A DNA stretch of 64,000 nt from the NCBI GenBank assembly GCA_016124675.1, contig WGNG01000003.1, positions 1 to 64,000 of the forward strand. Direction: 5' to 3'. This document shows positions 52,512-61,828 of this stretch, one piece after another. The stretch is from Alphaproteobacteria bacterium (GTDB taxonomy: Bacteria > Pseudomonadota > Alphaproteobacteria > Caulobacterales > Maricaulaceae). Made by a program: the position numbers and the translations under genes. The notes under the pieces were generated by a model. The model saw only the letters and a program-made list of their open reading frames with translations, was not told the origin of the DNA and did no database searches. The stretch's first letter is position 1. The number at the start of each line of letters is the position of its first letter.

Positions 52512-52775
52512 ATGAGCGACGATCTGATTGAAAACGCGATCCTCACCCTCGCCGAGCAGCGCGGCGCTGGCAAATCCATTTGCCCGTCGGAAGCCGCGCG
52601 CGAGGCCTTTCCCGAGGACTGGCAGGGGCGCATGCGCCATGTTCGCGCGGCGGCGGTGCATCTTGCGCGCAAGGGACAGGTGGTGATCCTGCGCAAGGGC
52701 AAGCCGGCCGATCCGGAAACTTTCAAGGGCGTCTACCGAATCGCGATCGCGCCGGCGCCGGACGATGCGCCCTGA
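52512..52775 (+). CDS. DUF3253 protein
   Basis: 87 residues. IENAILTLAEQRGAGKSICPSEAAREAFPEDWQGRM followed by VRAAAVHLARKGQVVILRKGKP is the DUF3253 pattern, a small winged-helix-like fold of unknown function. It overlaps the UDG-like gene by 11 bases, so the two are translated together. A DNA-binding aid to the glycosylase is conceivable but unproven. Confidence 0.85.
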   Translation: MSDDLIENAILTLAEQRGAGKSICPSEAAREAFPEDWQGRMRHVRAAAVHLARKGQVVILRKGKPADPETFKGVYRIAIAPAPDDAP

Positions 52776-53385
52776 CAGACCGAATCCGCCCGAAGAGAGT
52801 ATAGAGGCGGTGCTGGCGGCGGCCCGCGCCTGCCGGGTGTGCCAGGGCGTGCTGCCCCATCCGTGCCGGCCTGCCGCGCAGGCGCAACCGGGCGCGCTCA
52901 TTCGAATCATCGGCCAGGCGCCGGGCGTGCGGGTTCAGGCCAGCGGGCGGCCCTTCACCGATCCGTCCGGTGTGCGTCTTCGCGCCTGGATGGGGGTGGA
53001 TGAGCGCGAGTTCTATGACGCCTCGCTTGTCGCCGTCACGCCAATGGGCCTGTGCTTTCCGGGCCTCGACGCCAAGGGCGCCGACAAGCCGCCGCGCCGC
53101 GAATGCGCGCCGCTCTGGCAGGACCGCTTCACCGGCGCGCTGCCCAATGTGCGCCTGACCCTGCTGGTGGGCGCCCATGCCCAGCGATGGCATCTGGGAT
53201 CGGCGGCGGGGCGCACGCTCACGCAAACGGTTTTGCACTGGCGAACGCACATCCCGGCCTATGTTGCGCTGCCACATCCCAGCTGGCGCAATAATGCCTG
53301 GCTGGCGCGTAACCCGTGGTTCGGCCACGAGCTTTTGCCCTGGCTGCGCGCGCGCGTGCGCAACATTCTCGAACACCGCGCATGA
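52765..53385 (+). CDS. uracil-DNA glycosylase family protein, iron-sulfur type
   Basis: 206 residues. IIGQAPG at 48-54 is the family 4/5-like active loop (GQAPG in place of GEAPG) and LPHPSWRNN is the second DNA-contact loop. Four cysteines suit a 4Fe-4S cluster: Cys23 and Cys26 (CRVC), then Cys97 and Cys114 spaced C-x16-C. It removes uracil or another damaged base from DNA. It is short for the family and coupled to the DUF3253 gene. Confidence 0.82.
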   Translation: MRPDRPNPPEESIEAVLAAARACRVCQGVLPHPCRPAAQAQPGALIRIIGQAPGVRVQASGRPFTDPSGVRLRAWMGVDEREFYDASLVAVTPMGLCFPGLDAKGADKPPRRECAPLWQDRFTGALPNVRLTLLVGAHAQRWHLGSAAGRTLTQTVLHWRTHIPAYVALPHPSWRNNAWLARNPWFGHELLPWLRARVRNILEHRA

Positions 53386-53544
53386 CCGGACAAATCACAA
53401 GCGGTTTCCAAGGCTTGCGCGCACTGGTCCCGCCCTGTATCCCGCCCGCGCAGCTTTCCTGATGCGCATAGTCATCCGGCCGGACAAGACCGGTGATGCG
53501 CGTCCGGCGCCCATTCCTGATGCCGCTTGAAGGACTCCCCCCAA

Positions 53545-54609
53545 ATGAGCGTGTTCGAGCATTCAGCTTTTGACGACCATGAAAAGGTCCTGTTCGCCAC
53601 CGATCCTGCGACCGGGCTGAAGGCCATTCTGGCCGTGCACTCCACCGCCCGCGGTCCGGCTGTCGGCGGTTGCCGCATGTGGACCTATCCGAGCTCTGTC
53701 GAGGCGCTGACCGACGTGCTGCGCCTGTCCCAGGGCATGAGCTACAAGAACATCATGGCCGACCTGCCCATTGGCGGCGGCAAGAGCGTGATCATCCGCC
53801 CGCAAGGCGAGTTCGACCGCGAGGCGCTGTTTGAAGCCTTCGGGCGGGCGCTGGAATCGCTCAACGGCCAATACATTTCGGCCGAAGATGTGGGCGTTTC
53901 GCCGGCGGACATGGTCGCCGCGCGCCGCACCACGCGCCATGTGGTGGGTCTGCCGGACGGCACGGGCGATCCCTCGCCGGTGACGGCGAAGGGCGTGTTC
54001 CTTGGCATCCAGGCCTGCGTCGAGCGCGCGCTGGGCAAGGCGGACCTCAACGGGGTGCGCATCGCCGTTCAGGGCGCCACGGGTCATGTCGGCGGCTATC
54101 TGTGCCGTCACCTGGCCGAGGCGGGCGCCGAACTGTTCCTGTCCGACATCAAGGCCGAGCCGCTGGCGGAGCTGGCGCGCGAGCTGGGCGCGACGGTCGT
54201 TTCCGACCCGGACGCCATCTATGACGTGGACGCCGACGTGTTCGCGCCGTGCGCCCTGGGCGCCGTCATCAATCCGTCCACGATCGGGCGGCTGAAGGTG
54301 AAGATCGTCGCAGGCGCGGCGAACAATCAGCTTGAGACCCGCGACATGGGCCAGGCCCTGATGGACCGCGGCATCCTGTACGCGCCCGATTACGTCATCA
54401 ATGCCGGCGGCATCATCAATGTGATGGGTGAGCTGGACGCGCGGTTCGACGCCAGATGGGTCGAAGGCAAGCTGATCACGCTCAAGCGCACGCTGGGCGA
54501 GATCATCGACGCGGCCGCGAGCGAAGGCCGGCCCGCCAACATGGCCGCTGACCAGCTGGCGCGCGAGCGCCTGGCCGAAGCCGCCCAGACGCGCAAGCAG
54601 GCCGCCTGA
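53545..54609 (+). CDS. leucine/valine-type amino-acid dehydrogenase
   Basis: 354 residues from ATG 53545, with GAAGGA upstream; a TTG at 53527 is also in frame. GPAVGGCRMW, LSQGMSYKNIMADLPIGGGKSVI (catalytic Lys region) and the Rossmann motif VAVQGATGHVGG-like IAVQGATGHVGGYLC mark the Glu/Leu/Phe/Val dehydrogenase family. DYVINAGGIINVMGEL is typical of leucine dehydrogenases. It interconverts branched-chain amino acids and 2-oxo acids with NAD. The 160-base leader contains no other gene. Confidence 0.93.
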   Translation: MSVFEHSAFDDHEKVLFATDPATGLKAILAVHSTARGPAVGGCRMWTYPSSVEALTDVLRLSQGMSYKNIMADLPIGGGKSVIIRPQGEFDREALFEAFGRALESLNGQYISAEDVGVSPADMVAARRTTRHVVGLPDGTGDPSPVTAKGVFLGIQACVERALGKADLNGVRIAVQGATGHVGGYLCRHLAEAGAELFLSDIKAEPLAELARELGATVVSDPDAIYDVDADVFAPCALGAVINPSTIGRLKVKIVAGAANNQLETRDMGQALMDRGILYAPDYVINAGGIINVMGELDARFDARWVEGKLITLKRTLGEIIDAAASEGRPANMAADQLARERLAEAAQTRKQAA

Positions 54610-54653
54610 CACCAGGCAATACATTGGCAATATGTCGGGGGCAGGATGACGCC

Positions 54654-55079
54654 ATGATGGCGCTCATCCTGCCCCTTTTGCTGTTGATCGGCGTCCCGGC
54701 CATGCCGCCGGGCGCCGTCCTGAGCGATCATGAGCGGCGCGGGGCAGTGATCGAACGCCTTGACGGGGTTGAAGCGGCCAGCGCGAGCACGTGCGCGGCC
54801 GCCTGCGGTCTGAACGGGGGATGCATGGCGTGGAGCTGGCGGCCCTGGCTCGGCGAGCGCCCGGGCGCATGCGCGCTGCTGGGCGCCGTGCGTCCCGCTG
54901 TCGCGGCGCCAGGCTCCGTCACCGGACTTTCCCCTCAGCTGGCGGCGCGGATCGAGGCGGCCGGCGACCGCGCGCCCGATGCGCGCGAGCGCGCCGCCCT
55001 GCAAGCGCTGGAGGCGTCTGATGCGCCACGCCGGCCGGCCCGCACGAGCGATCGCGAACCCGGTCTCGCCGGCGGTTAA
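54654..55079 (+). CDS. small secreted PAN/apple-like protein
   Basis: 141 residues from ATG 54654 (or 54657), with AGGA upstream. A signal peptide (MMALILPLLLLIGVPAM) is followed by a cysteine pattern STCAAACGLNGGCMAWSWRPW then GACALLG, as in short PAN-4 domains that bind proteins or glycans. The C-terminal tail is charged and disordered. It is probably periplasmic, function unknown. Confidence 0.65.
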   Translation: MMALILPLLLLIGVPAMPPGAVLSDHERRGAVIERLDGVEAASASTCAAACGLNGGCMAWSWRPWLGERPGACALLGAVRPAVAAPGSVTGLSPQLAARIEAAGDRAPDARERAALQALEASDAPRRPARTSDREPGLAGG

Positions 55080-55195
55080 CGATCCTGCAAGCGTGCCGCC
55101 AAAATCTGCTGGCAGGCGCCCCAGCGCCACGGATTCTTTACCAGGCCGTGCCAAGTTGGACGGGTTGTTCCCTCGGCGCAGGAGCCCGTCTGCAC

Positions 55196-56281
55196 ATGTC
55201 CGCCTCGTCCCAATTGCACAAGCTGGCCGAGCTGGCGCGCGAAAAGTCATCTGATCGGCGCCGCCAGTTGCTGCGCGAGGTGACCGACCTGTTCTTCGAA
55301 GCACCGCCTGCAGCGGCGAGCCGCACCCAGGCCGAGTTTGACTCGGTGCTGCAGACGCTCGCCGCCCAGACGGCTCTCAGCGCCCGCGCCGAGCTCGCCG
55401 AACGCTTCGCCGACAGCGCGCTGGCGCCACGCGGCCTGATCCTGCAGCTGGCGATGGACGCGGTTGAAGTCGCGGCCCCGATCCTGTCGCGTTCAACGGT
55501 GCTGAAGGATGAGGACCTGGTGACGATCGTGCATGAGCGCGGTCAGGGTCATATCCACACCATCGCCGGGCGCTCGCGCCTGGGCGAGCGCCTGTCGAGC
55601 GCGATCGTGGAGCGGGGCGATGACAGGGCCGTCGCCCGCCTCGTGAGCAATCCTGGCTCGCGCCTGGACCGGCAGACATTCGAAGTGGTGGCCCAGCGGG
55701 CCGAAACGAGCCCCGCCCTCCAGGCGCCGCTCGTGCAGCGCAAGGACACGCCGGCTGACCTTCTGAGCGATCTCATGACCGTGGTCGAGACCCATCTGCG
55801 CGAGCAGATTACCGCGCGGTTTGAATCCCTTGAACCGGGCGTTCTGGAGGCGGCGCTGGCCGCCTCGCACCAGCGGCTGGCTGCGCGCATGGCCGAGGAC
55901 AGCGAACTGGCCGAAGCGCGCCGGTTCATCGCCGCCAAGCGCATGCGCAAGGAGCTGGATGGCGCGCTGCTGGTGCGCCTGCTTCGCGAGAAGAAGCGCG
56001 TGCACTTCTGCGCAGGCTTCGCCGAAATGACAGGCGTTGACTATGTCGCCGCCCGGCGTGCGCTGGACCATGAATGCGCCGACGGGCTGGCGATGATCTG
56101 CAAGGCGGCGGGGCTCGAAAAGGCGCTGTTCGTCACCGTCGCAGTTCTGCGCGCCGGCGCCGGGGATCACGCGTTCGCCGAGGCGCGCGATCTGGGCAAG
56201 ATTTACGACGCGCTTGACCCTGAAAGCGCCCGGCGCGCCCTTCGCTTCATGAAGCTGCGCAAGGACGCGCAGGCGGCGTAG
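55196..56281 (+). CDS. DUF2336 domain protein
   Basis: 361 residues from ATG 55196, with AGGAG upstream. It is alpha-helical throughout, with repeats such as VLKDEDLVTIVHERGQGHIHTIAGRSRL and RGDDRAVARLVSNPGSRL, which are the DUF2336 pattern. This family is nearly restricted to alphaproteobacteria and has HEAT-like repeats, with some members linked to motility or c-di-GMP-type signalling. No signal or membrane segment. A GATTC methylation-type site lies upstream near 55132. Confidence 0.88.
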   Translation: MSASSQLHKLAELAREKSSDRRRQLLREVTDLFFEAPPAAASRTQAEFDSVLQTLAAQTALSARAELAERFADSALAPRGLILQLAMDAVEVAAPILSRSTVLKDEDLVTIVHERGQGHIHTIAGRSRLGERLSSAIVERGDDRAVARLVSNPGSRLDRQTFEVVAQRAETSPALQAPLVQRKDTPADLLSDLMTVVETHLREQITARFESLEPGVLEAALAASHQRLAARMAEDSELAEARRFIAAKRMRKELDGALLVRLLREKKRVHFCAGFAEMTGVDYVAARRALDHECADGLAMICKAAGLEKALFVTVAVLRAGAGDHAFAEARDLGKIYDALDPESARRALRFMKLRKDAQAA

Positions 56282-56364
56282 CGGCGCACATCTGACGCCC
56301 CTCAACCTTGCCAGCGGGCTTGTGCTCGGCTACCTCGCGTCGGCTGAAGCACTAAGGATCCGCC

Positions 56365-57963
56365 ATGACCGCCGAACCAGCTGGGCCCGAATGGGCGCGC
56401 CGGCGCACATACGCCATCATCTCCCACCCTGACGCCGGCAAAACCACGCTGACCGAAACCCTGCTGCTGGAAGCGGGCGCGATCCGGCTTGCCGGTCAGG
56501 TGAAGGCGCGCGGTCAGAACCGGCGCACCCAGTCGGACTGGATGAAGATCGAGCGTGAGCGCGGCATCTCGGTGTCGGCCTCGGTGATGACGTATGAATA
56601 CAGGGGGTTGATGTTCAACCTGCTCGATACGCCGGGCCACGAAGACTTCTCCGAGGACACCTACCGCACGCTGACGGCGGCCGATTGCGCGATCATGGTG
56701 CTCGACGCCGCCAAGGGCGTGGAGCCGCGCACGCTCAAGCTTGTGGAGGTCTGCCGCCTGCGCGATATCCCGATCATCACCTTTATCAACAAGATGGACC
56801 GTGAAGCAATGGAGGTCACCGACCTCCTTGATGATATCCAGGACAAGCTGGCGCTCGATGCGACGCCGATGCAATGGCCCTGCGGGTCGGGCCAGCGGTT
56901 TCGCGGCGTGGCGGACATGGCCAGCGACACCTTTATCCTGTACCGGCGCCCCTCCGCGGATGATCCGGAGCCGGCGCCGTCCGAGCGATTCTCGCTGTCG
57001 GGCAATTCCATCGCGTCGGAACTGGCCGAAGACGAGCTGGCCGAGGTGCGCGAGGGGGTGGAGATGGCCCGCGAGCTGTGCCCGCCCTTCATCGATCAGA
57101 GCTTTCGCGAAGGCCATCTGACGCCGGTCTATTTCGGCTCTGCGCTGCGCCGCTTCGGCGTGCGTGAGCTGCTTGATGCGGTCGCCGAGATCGCTCCGGG
57201 ACCCCAGCCGCAGCCGGCCAGCGGCCCGGCGCAGACGCTGGAGCCCGGCGGCAAGGAGGTTGCGGGGTTTGTCTTCAAGGTCCAGGCGAACATGGACCCG
57301 AACCATCGCGACCGCGTGGCGTTTGTGCGTCTGGTGTCGGGCTCCTTCCGGCGCGGCATGAAGCTGAAGACCGATCACGGCAAGCAGCTGACCGTGTCCA
57401 ACCCCATCCTGTTCTTCGCCTCCGACCGCGAGATTGCCGATGAAGCCTTTGCCGGCGACGTGATGGGCGTGCCCAATCACGGCGTGCTGCGCGTCGGCGA
57501 CACCTTGTCGGAAAGCGGCAAATGGCGCGTGGCCGGCATTCCGAACTTTGCGCCCGAAATGCTGCGCCGGGCGCGCCTGAAAGACCCGCTCAAGGCCAAG
57601 CACCTCAAAAAGGCGCTTGAGTCGCTGGCCGAAGAGGGCGTGACGCAATTATTCCGTCTGCAAGTGGGCGGCGAGTTCGTGATCGGCGCTGTCGGCGCGC
57701 TGCAGATTGATGTGATGGCCCAGCGTGTTGCGGACGAATACGGCATCGAAGTGGTGTTCGAGACCTGCCCCTTCGAGACCGCGCGATGGCTGCAGGGGGC
57801 TCCGGACAAGATCGAGGCCTTCATTGACCGCCACAAGACGGCGATCGCACAGGATATTGACGGGGCTCTGGTGTTCCTCGCCAAATCGGCCTGGGAGGTC
57901 AGCTACTCCAAGGAAAAATGGCCTGACGTCATTTTCGCCAACACGCGCGAGCGCGCGGCATGA
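56365..57963 (+). CDS. prfC: peptide chain release factor 3
   Basis: 532 residues. GTPase motifs are G1 SHPDAGKTTLTE, G3 DTPGHEDFSEDTYR and G4 NKMDRE; the RF3-specific RTQSDWMKIERERGISVSASV follows G1. Domains II and III come after about 280, including AFAGDVMGVPNHGVL. RF3 releases RF1/RF2 from the ribosome after termination. The stop overlaps the mechanosensitive channel gene as ATGA. Confidence 0.97.
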   Translation: MTAEPAGPEWARRRTYAIISHPDAGKTTLTETLLLEAGAIRLAGQVKARGQNRRTQSDWMKIERERGISVSASVMTYEYRGLMFNLLDTPGHEDFSEDTYRTLTAADCAIMVLDAAKGVEPRTLKLVEVCRLRDIPIITFINKMDREAMEVTDLLDDIQDKLALDATPMQWPCGSGQRFRGVADMASDTFILYRRPSADDPEPAPSERFSLSGNSIASELAEDELAEVREGVEMARELCPPFIDQSFREGHLTPVYFGSALRRFGVRELLDAVAEIAPGPQPQPASGPAQTLEPGGKEVAGFVFKVQANMDPNHRDRVAFVRLVSGSFRRGMKLKTDHGKQLTVSNPILFFASDREIADEAFAGDVMGVPNHGVLRVGDTLSESGKWRVAGIPNFAPEMLRRARLKDPLKAKHLKKALESLAEEGVTQLFRLQVGGEFVIGAVGALQIDVMAQRVADEYGIEVVFETCPFETARWLQGAPDKIEAFIDRHKTAIAQDIDGALVFLAKSAWEVSYSKEKWPDVIFANTRERAA

Positions 57964-59252
57964 CCGCCGCCGCGCAGGCCAACGCGGCGGACACTGATCT
58001 GATCGCCCGGGCCGAGCCGCTGTGGGAGATTGTGGTCCGGGTCTGGGAGACCAGTTTCGCCGGGTACAATGTCGGCGACGGGCTGGTGGCGATGCTCGTG
58101 CTGGCGCTCGCCTTTCTGGTGCGCGGGCTGTTCTATCATCTGGTGCTGCGCCGCCTGATCACGTTCGCCGAGCGGACGGACAACAATCTCGACAGCAAGG
58201 TGATCAATGCGCTGAAAGGCCCGGTCAAGCTGATTCCGGTGATTATCGGCGTCTATCTCGCCTTCACCATTCTCGATTTTCACGCCGCAACCGCACCCAT
58301 CAACGGCACGCAGGTGGTGGAGACGCTCGTGGTGATCGCCCTGTTCTGGGCGCTGCACAATGTGGTCATTCCGCTTGCCCATCTGATGACGCCGCTGCGC
58401 AAGGCGCTGACGCCGGTGATGGTCGACTGGCTGGCCAAATTCCTGCGCATTCTGTTCGTCGTGATCGGCGCGGCGGCGGTGCTGCAGATCTGGGGCATAC
58501 CGGTCGCGCCGGTGATCGGGGGGCTGGGCCTGCTGGGCGTGGCCATTGGCCTGGGGGCGCAGGATCTGTTCCGCAACCTGATCGCGGGCATCCTGATCCT
58601 GACGGAAAAGCGCTTTGTGCCGGGCGAATGGATCCTGGTGGACGGCGTGGTGGAAGGCACGGTCATCGAGATCAATTTCCGCTCCACCCTGGTGCGCCGC
58701 TTTGACCGCAGCCCGGTCTATGTCCCTAACTCCAAGCTTGCCGACAACGCCGTGACCAATTTCACCCGCATGACCCACCGGCGCATCCGCTGGGTCATCG
58801 GGGTGGAGTACAAGACGACCACCTCGCAGCTGGAATACATCCGCGACAAGGTGCTGGATTACATCCTGACCAACCCCGAGTTCGCCAAGCCGCCCGAGGT
58901 CCCGACCTTCATGCGCGTGGACAGCTTCGGTCCGTCGTCCATCGATTACCTGCTCTACTGCTTCACTCTCACGACCAATTGGGGCGAGTGGCTGCGCGTC
59001 AAGGAAGAGTTGGCGTTTGCGGTCAAGCGCATCGTGGAAGAGGCCGGGACCGGCTTCGCCTTCCCCTCCACGAGCGTCTACATGGATGACGGCGCGGAGG
59101 TCTTCGTGCCGCCGGCCGTGCGCCGCCATGCCGGCGAGCCGGAAGACGCGCCCTTGCCGGACTCGGTCGCCCGTGGCGGTGCGGACGCCAACGAAGCCGG
59201 CACGAGCAAGACGGTGACGGGTGACGCCGAAAGCGGGCAAAGCGAGCGGTAG
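57960..59252 (+). CDS. MscS-family mechanosensitive channel
   Basis: 430 residues. Several membrane helices are followed by the pore helix and MscS beta domain: GLGLLGVAIGLGAQDLFRNLIAGILILTEKRFVPGEWILV near 180-220, and PVYVPNSKLADNAVTNFTR. A C-terminal cytosolic region and a disordered acidic tail (from about 385) end the protein. It opens on membrane tension during osmotic downshift. Coupled to prfC by ATGA, but functionally unrelated. Confidence 0.93.
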   Translation: MTAAAQANAADTDLIARAEPLWEIVVRVWETSFAGYNVGDGLVAMLVLALAFLVRGLFYHLVLRRLITFAERTDNNLDSKVINALKGPVKLIPVIIGVYLAFTILDFHAATAPINGTQVVETLVVIALFWALHNVVIPLAHLMTPLRKALTPVMVDWLAKFLRILFVVIGAAAVLQIWGIPVAPVIGGLGLLGVAIGLGAQDLFRNLIAGILILTEKRFVPGEWILVDGVVEGTVIEINFRSTLVRRFDRSPVYVPNSKLADNAVTNFTRMTHRRIRWVIGVEYKTTTSQLEYIRDKVLDYILTNPEFAKPPEVPTFMRVDSFGPSSIDYLLYCFTLTTNWGEWLRVKEELAFAVKRIVEEAGTGFAFPSTSVYMDDGAEVFVPPAVRRHAGEPEDAPLPDSVARGGADANEAGTSKTVTGDAESGQSER

Positions 59253-59287
59253 GGCCTTCCGGTGCGATGCCACGCCGCCAGGGCGCC

Positions 59288-60088
59288 TCAGGCCTCGTCT
59301 TCGAGCGGCTTGGGCTCCACCAGCTTCACCGCCAGAATAGACAGGCCGTAGAGCCCGAACATCGCGGCGCCCAGAAAAATCTGGCTGATCGGATCGGGCG
59401 GGGTGATGAAGGCGGCGAAGATCGCGATGCCCACGAGGGCGTATTTCCACGACCTGATGAGGGTGTCGCTGGTCAGAAGCCCGGCCTTTCCCAAAAGCGA
59501 CAGCAGGACCGGCAGCTGGAAGCTGACGCCGAAGGCGAGGATCAGCGTGGTGACGAGGTTGAGATATTCCGACACCCGCGTCAGCAGCTGAATGCTGGCG
59601 CGTCCCTCGACCGGCGCCTGCTCCTGGCCCAGCGCAAAGCCCATGACGAAGGGCAGGATGAGGTAATAAACAAACGCCATGCCGGCGGTGAAGAGGATCG
59701 GGGCAGCGACCAGGAAGGGCGCAAAGGCGAGGCGCTCATTCTTGTACAGGCCGGGGCGCACGAAGGCCCAGACCTGATAGGCCAGCACCGGGAAGGCCAG
59801 CACGATGGCGCCGAACAGGGCGAGCTTCAGCTTGACGAAGAAGAACTCCAGCGGCGCGGTGAAGATGAGCTGGAGGGCGAGGTCGTCGCCGCGCACCTGC
59901 CGGGCTGCGGTCTCGAACGGGACCAGCAGAAAGTTGTAGATCGCCTCCGCGGCGAAGAAGCAGATCGCAAAGCCGGCAGCCAGGGCGGCGAGCGTGACGA
60001 TCAGGCGCGAGCGCAGCTCTTCGAGATGCGCCATCAGGGGCGCGCGCGAGGCTTCAACCTCGTCTTCCGGATCGGTCGGCGCGCCCAT
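59288..60088 (-). CDS. tatC: Sec-independent translocase protein TatC
   Basis: 266 residues from ATG 60088, which gives the normal start MGAPTDPEDEVEASRAPLMAHLEELRSRL. Six membrane helices are visible, with the conserved FVRPGLYKNER loop and ITPPDPISQI. TatC is the receptor for twin-arginine signals. It lies 4 bases after tatB. Confidence 0.96.
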   Translation of the reverse strand: MGAPTDPEDEVEASRAPLMAHLEELRSRLIVTLAALAAGFAICFFAAEAIYNFLLVPFETAARQVRGDDLALQLIFTAPLEFFFVKLKLALFGAIVLAFPVLAYQVWAFVRPGLYKNERLAFAPFLVAAPILFTAGMAFVYYLILPFVMGFALGQEQAPVEGRASIQLLTRVSEYLNLVTTLILAFGVSFQLPVLLSLLGKAGLLTSDTLIRSWKYALVGIAIFAAFITPPDPISQIFLGAAMFGLYGLSILAVKLVEPKPLEDEA

Positions 60089-60092
60089 GATG

Positions 60093-60479
60093 CTAGTCCG
60101 TCTGCCCGGGTTCACGCGATGGCGCCGGGGGCGTTGACCGGCCGGCCAGGCGCGGATGGTCACGGATATCCGCCGGGCGCGGCGCGGCAGGCGCGGTGTC
60201 TTCGGCCATGGCTTCGGCCTCGGCCTTCTTCAGCTCGGCTCGGATTTCGTTCATCGGGTTGGCGGCCTTGATCGCCTCGATTTCCTTACGCAATTCAGAC
60301 AGTTCGGCCTCCCGGCCAAGGTCATCGAAGCTGCGCTGGAAATCGCGCGCCATCGCGCGCATCTTGCCCATGAAGCGGCCGGCCTTGCGCACCATCAGCG
60401 GCAGGTCCTTGGGGCCCACCACGACAAGGGCAAGGATGACGATGATCAGAATCTCCGGCGCGCCAATGCCCGGGTTCAT
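60093..60479 (-). CDS. tatB: Sec-independent translocase protein TatB
   Basis: 128 residues. The short membrane helix GAPEILIIVILALVVVGPKDLP contains the TatB-type Glu-Pro-hinge (VGPKDLP), followed by an amphipathic helix (MVRKAGRFMGKMRAMARDFQRSFDDL) and a disordered tail. It works with TatC in binding substrates. Three bases separate it from tatA. Confidence 0.95.
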   Translation of the reverse strand: MNPGIGAPEILIIVILALVVVGPKDLPLMVRKAGRFMGKMRAMARDFQRSFDDLGREAELSELRKEIEAIKAANPMNEIRAELKKAEAEAMAEDTAPAAPRPADIRDHPRLAGRSTPPAPSREPGQTD

Positions 60480-60482
60480 CGC

Positions 60483-60728
60483 CTAGCTCCCGGTGCGTTC
60501 GTCCTCGCGGCGCGGCTCGCCCGTGCGCCCCGCGTCCGAGCCGAGGGCTCCGTTGGGTGCATTCGTCTTGTCGGCAGCGGCATCCTCGCCGCCATCCTTG
60601 AGACCCTTGCGGAAGGCAGTGATGCCTTTGGCCATGTCGCCCATCAGGGACGAGATCTTGCCGCGCCCGCCAAACAGCACGAGCAGCAAGAGCGCTATGA
60701 CCAGAAGCCCTGTCCAGTGCGCACCCAT
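60483..60728 (-). CDS. tatA: Sec-independent translocase protein TatA
   Basis: 81 residues. The helix [31 protein letters not shown] and the hydrophilic tail are TatA. It forms the protein-conducting assembly. First gene of tatABC; 60729-60965 upstream contains no gene and should hold its promoter and that of the divergent crotonase. Confidence 0.95.
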   Translation of the reverse strand: MGAHWTGLLVIALLLLVLFGGRGKISSLMGDMAKGITAFRKGLKDGGEDAAADKTNAPNGALGSDAGRTGEPRREDERTGS

Positions 60729-60965
60729 GACGACGCCTCCCTGAGAACGGTGCGCGCGCCTCAGCGCGCTCAGCCTGTTTCCTAGAGGATAATCGTCTTT
60801 CGGTCCAATGGCGCGGGCGCCCGGCAGCCCGGCTGCATCCGATTGGCGCCGTCAGGGCATGGTGTTGGCGGATCCGCCTGACCGTCCTCGGCGGCTGAAG
60901 GCCTTGAACCGGCGCGGGGAGCAGGGGATGGTGGGCGCTGTTTCGCACAAGGGGGAAGAGCGCCT

Positions 60966-61817
60966 ATGGCCTGGACCAGCTTCAACGTGTCGCAAGAGGG
61001 CGCCATCGCCCGCCTGACGCTCAATCGCCCGGACAAGCGCAACACCATGACGCCGGCCTTCTGGCGCGAATTGCCAGAAGCGGTGATGGCGCTGTCGGAC
61101 GCCGGGCGCACGCGGGTGCTGATCCTTGACGCCGAGGGGCCGGTGTTCAGCGCCGGGATGGATATTTCGGTGTTCACCGATCCTGGCGCCCTGTCGACGG
61201 ACAGCGCGGCGGCGCGCGAAGCCTTCCTGACCGCTGCGACGGCCTTGCAGGACGCCTTCACGGCGTTCGAGCGGGCGCGCTTTCCCGTCATCGCGGCCGT
61301 GCAGGGGCCGTGCGTGGGCGGGGCGGTGGACATGATCACGGCCTGTGATCTGCGCTATGGCACGACCGAAGCGTGGCTGCGCATCGAAGAGACCAATATC
61401 GCCATGTTCGCCGATGTCGGCACGCTGCAGCGCCTGCCCCGGCTGATCCCCGAAGGCGTGGCGCGCGAGCTGGCCTACACGGGCGCGCGCCTGGATGCGC
61501 AGCGGGCTGAACGGCTGGGGCTCTATAACGGCGTTGTCGATACGCCCGAGGCCCTGCGCGCCCATGTCGACGCGGTGGCCCGCGAGATCGCCGCCAAGGC
61601 GCCGCTGGCGATCAGCGGGGTGAAGCGGTCTTTCCTGTATGCGCGCGACCACACGGTCGCTGACGCGCTGGAGCAGGCGATGGTGCTGCAGGCGAGCCTG
61701 TGGAGCCCGGCCGACATCATGGAGGCGATCACGGCGCGCGCTGAACGGCGCGACGGCGCATTTCAGGCGCTGGCCCCCGTGCGGCGAATGGGGCGCAGCG
61801 AGGCCGGCGAGGCTTGA
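60966..61817 (+). CDS. enoyl-CoA hydratase/isomerase-family protein
   Basis: 283 residues from ATG 60966, with GGGGGAAGAG upstream. The crotonase signatures are LNRPDKRNTMTPAFW at the start, FSAGMDISVF with the oxyanion loop, and VQGPCVGGAVDMITACDLRY. The acidic IEETNIAMFADVGTLQRLP and Asp in VDMITA fit dienoyl-CoA isomerase-like members better than classical hydratase. It acts on acyl-CoA in fatty-acid breakdown; the precise reaction is unsure. Confidence 0.88.
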   Translation: MAWTSFNVSQEGAIARLTLNRPDKRNTMTPAFWRELPEAVMALSDAGRTRVLILDAEGPVFSAGMDISVFTDPGALSTDSAAAREAFLTAATALQDAFTAFERARFPVIAAVQGPCVGGAVDMITACDLRYGTTEAWLRIEETNIAMFADVGTLQRLPRLIPEGVARELAYTGARLDAQRAERLGLYNGVVDTPEALRAHVDAVAREIAAKAPLAISGVKRSFLYARDHTVADALEQAMVLQASLWSPADIMEAITARAERRDGAFQALAPVRRMGRSEAGEA

Positions 61818-61828
61818 TCAACGGCCCG

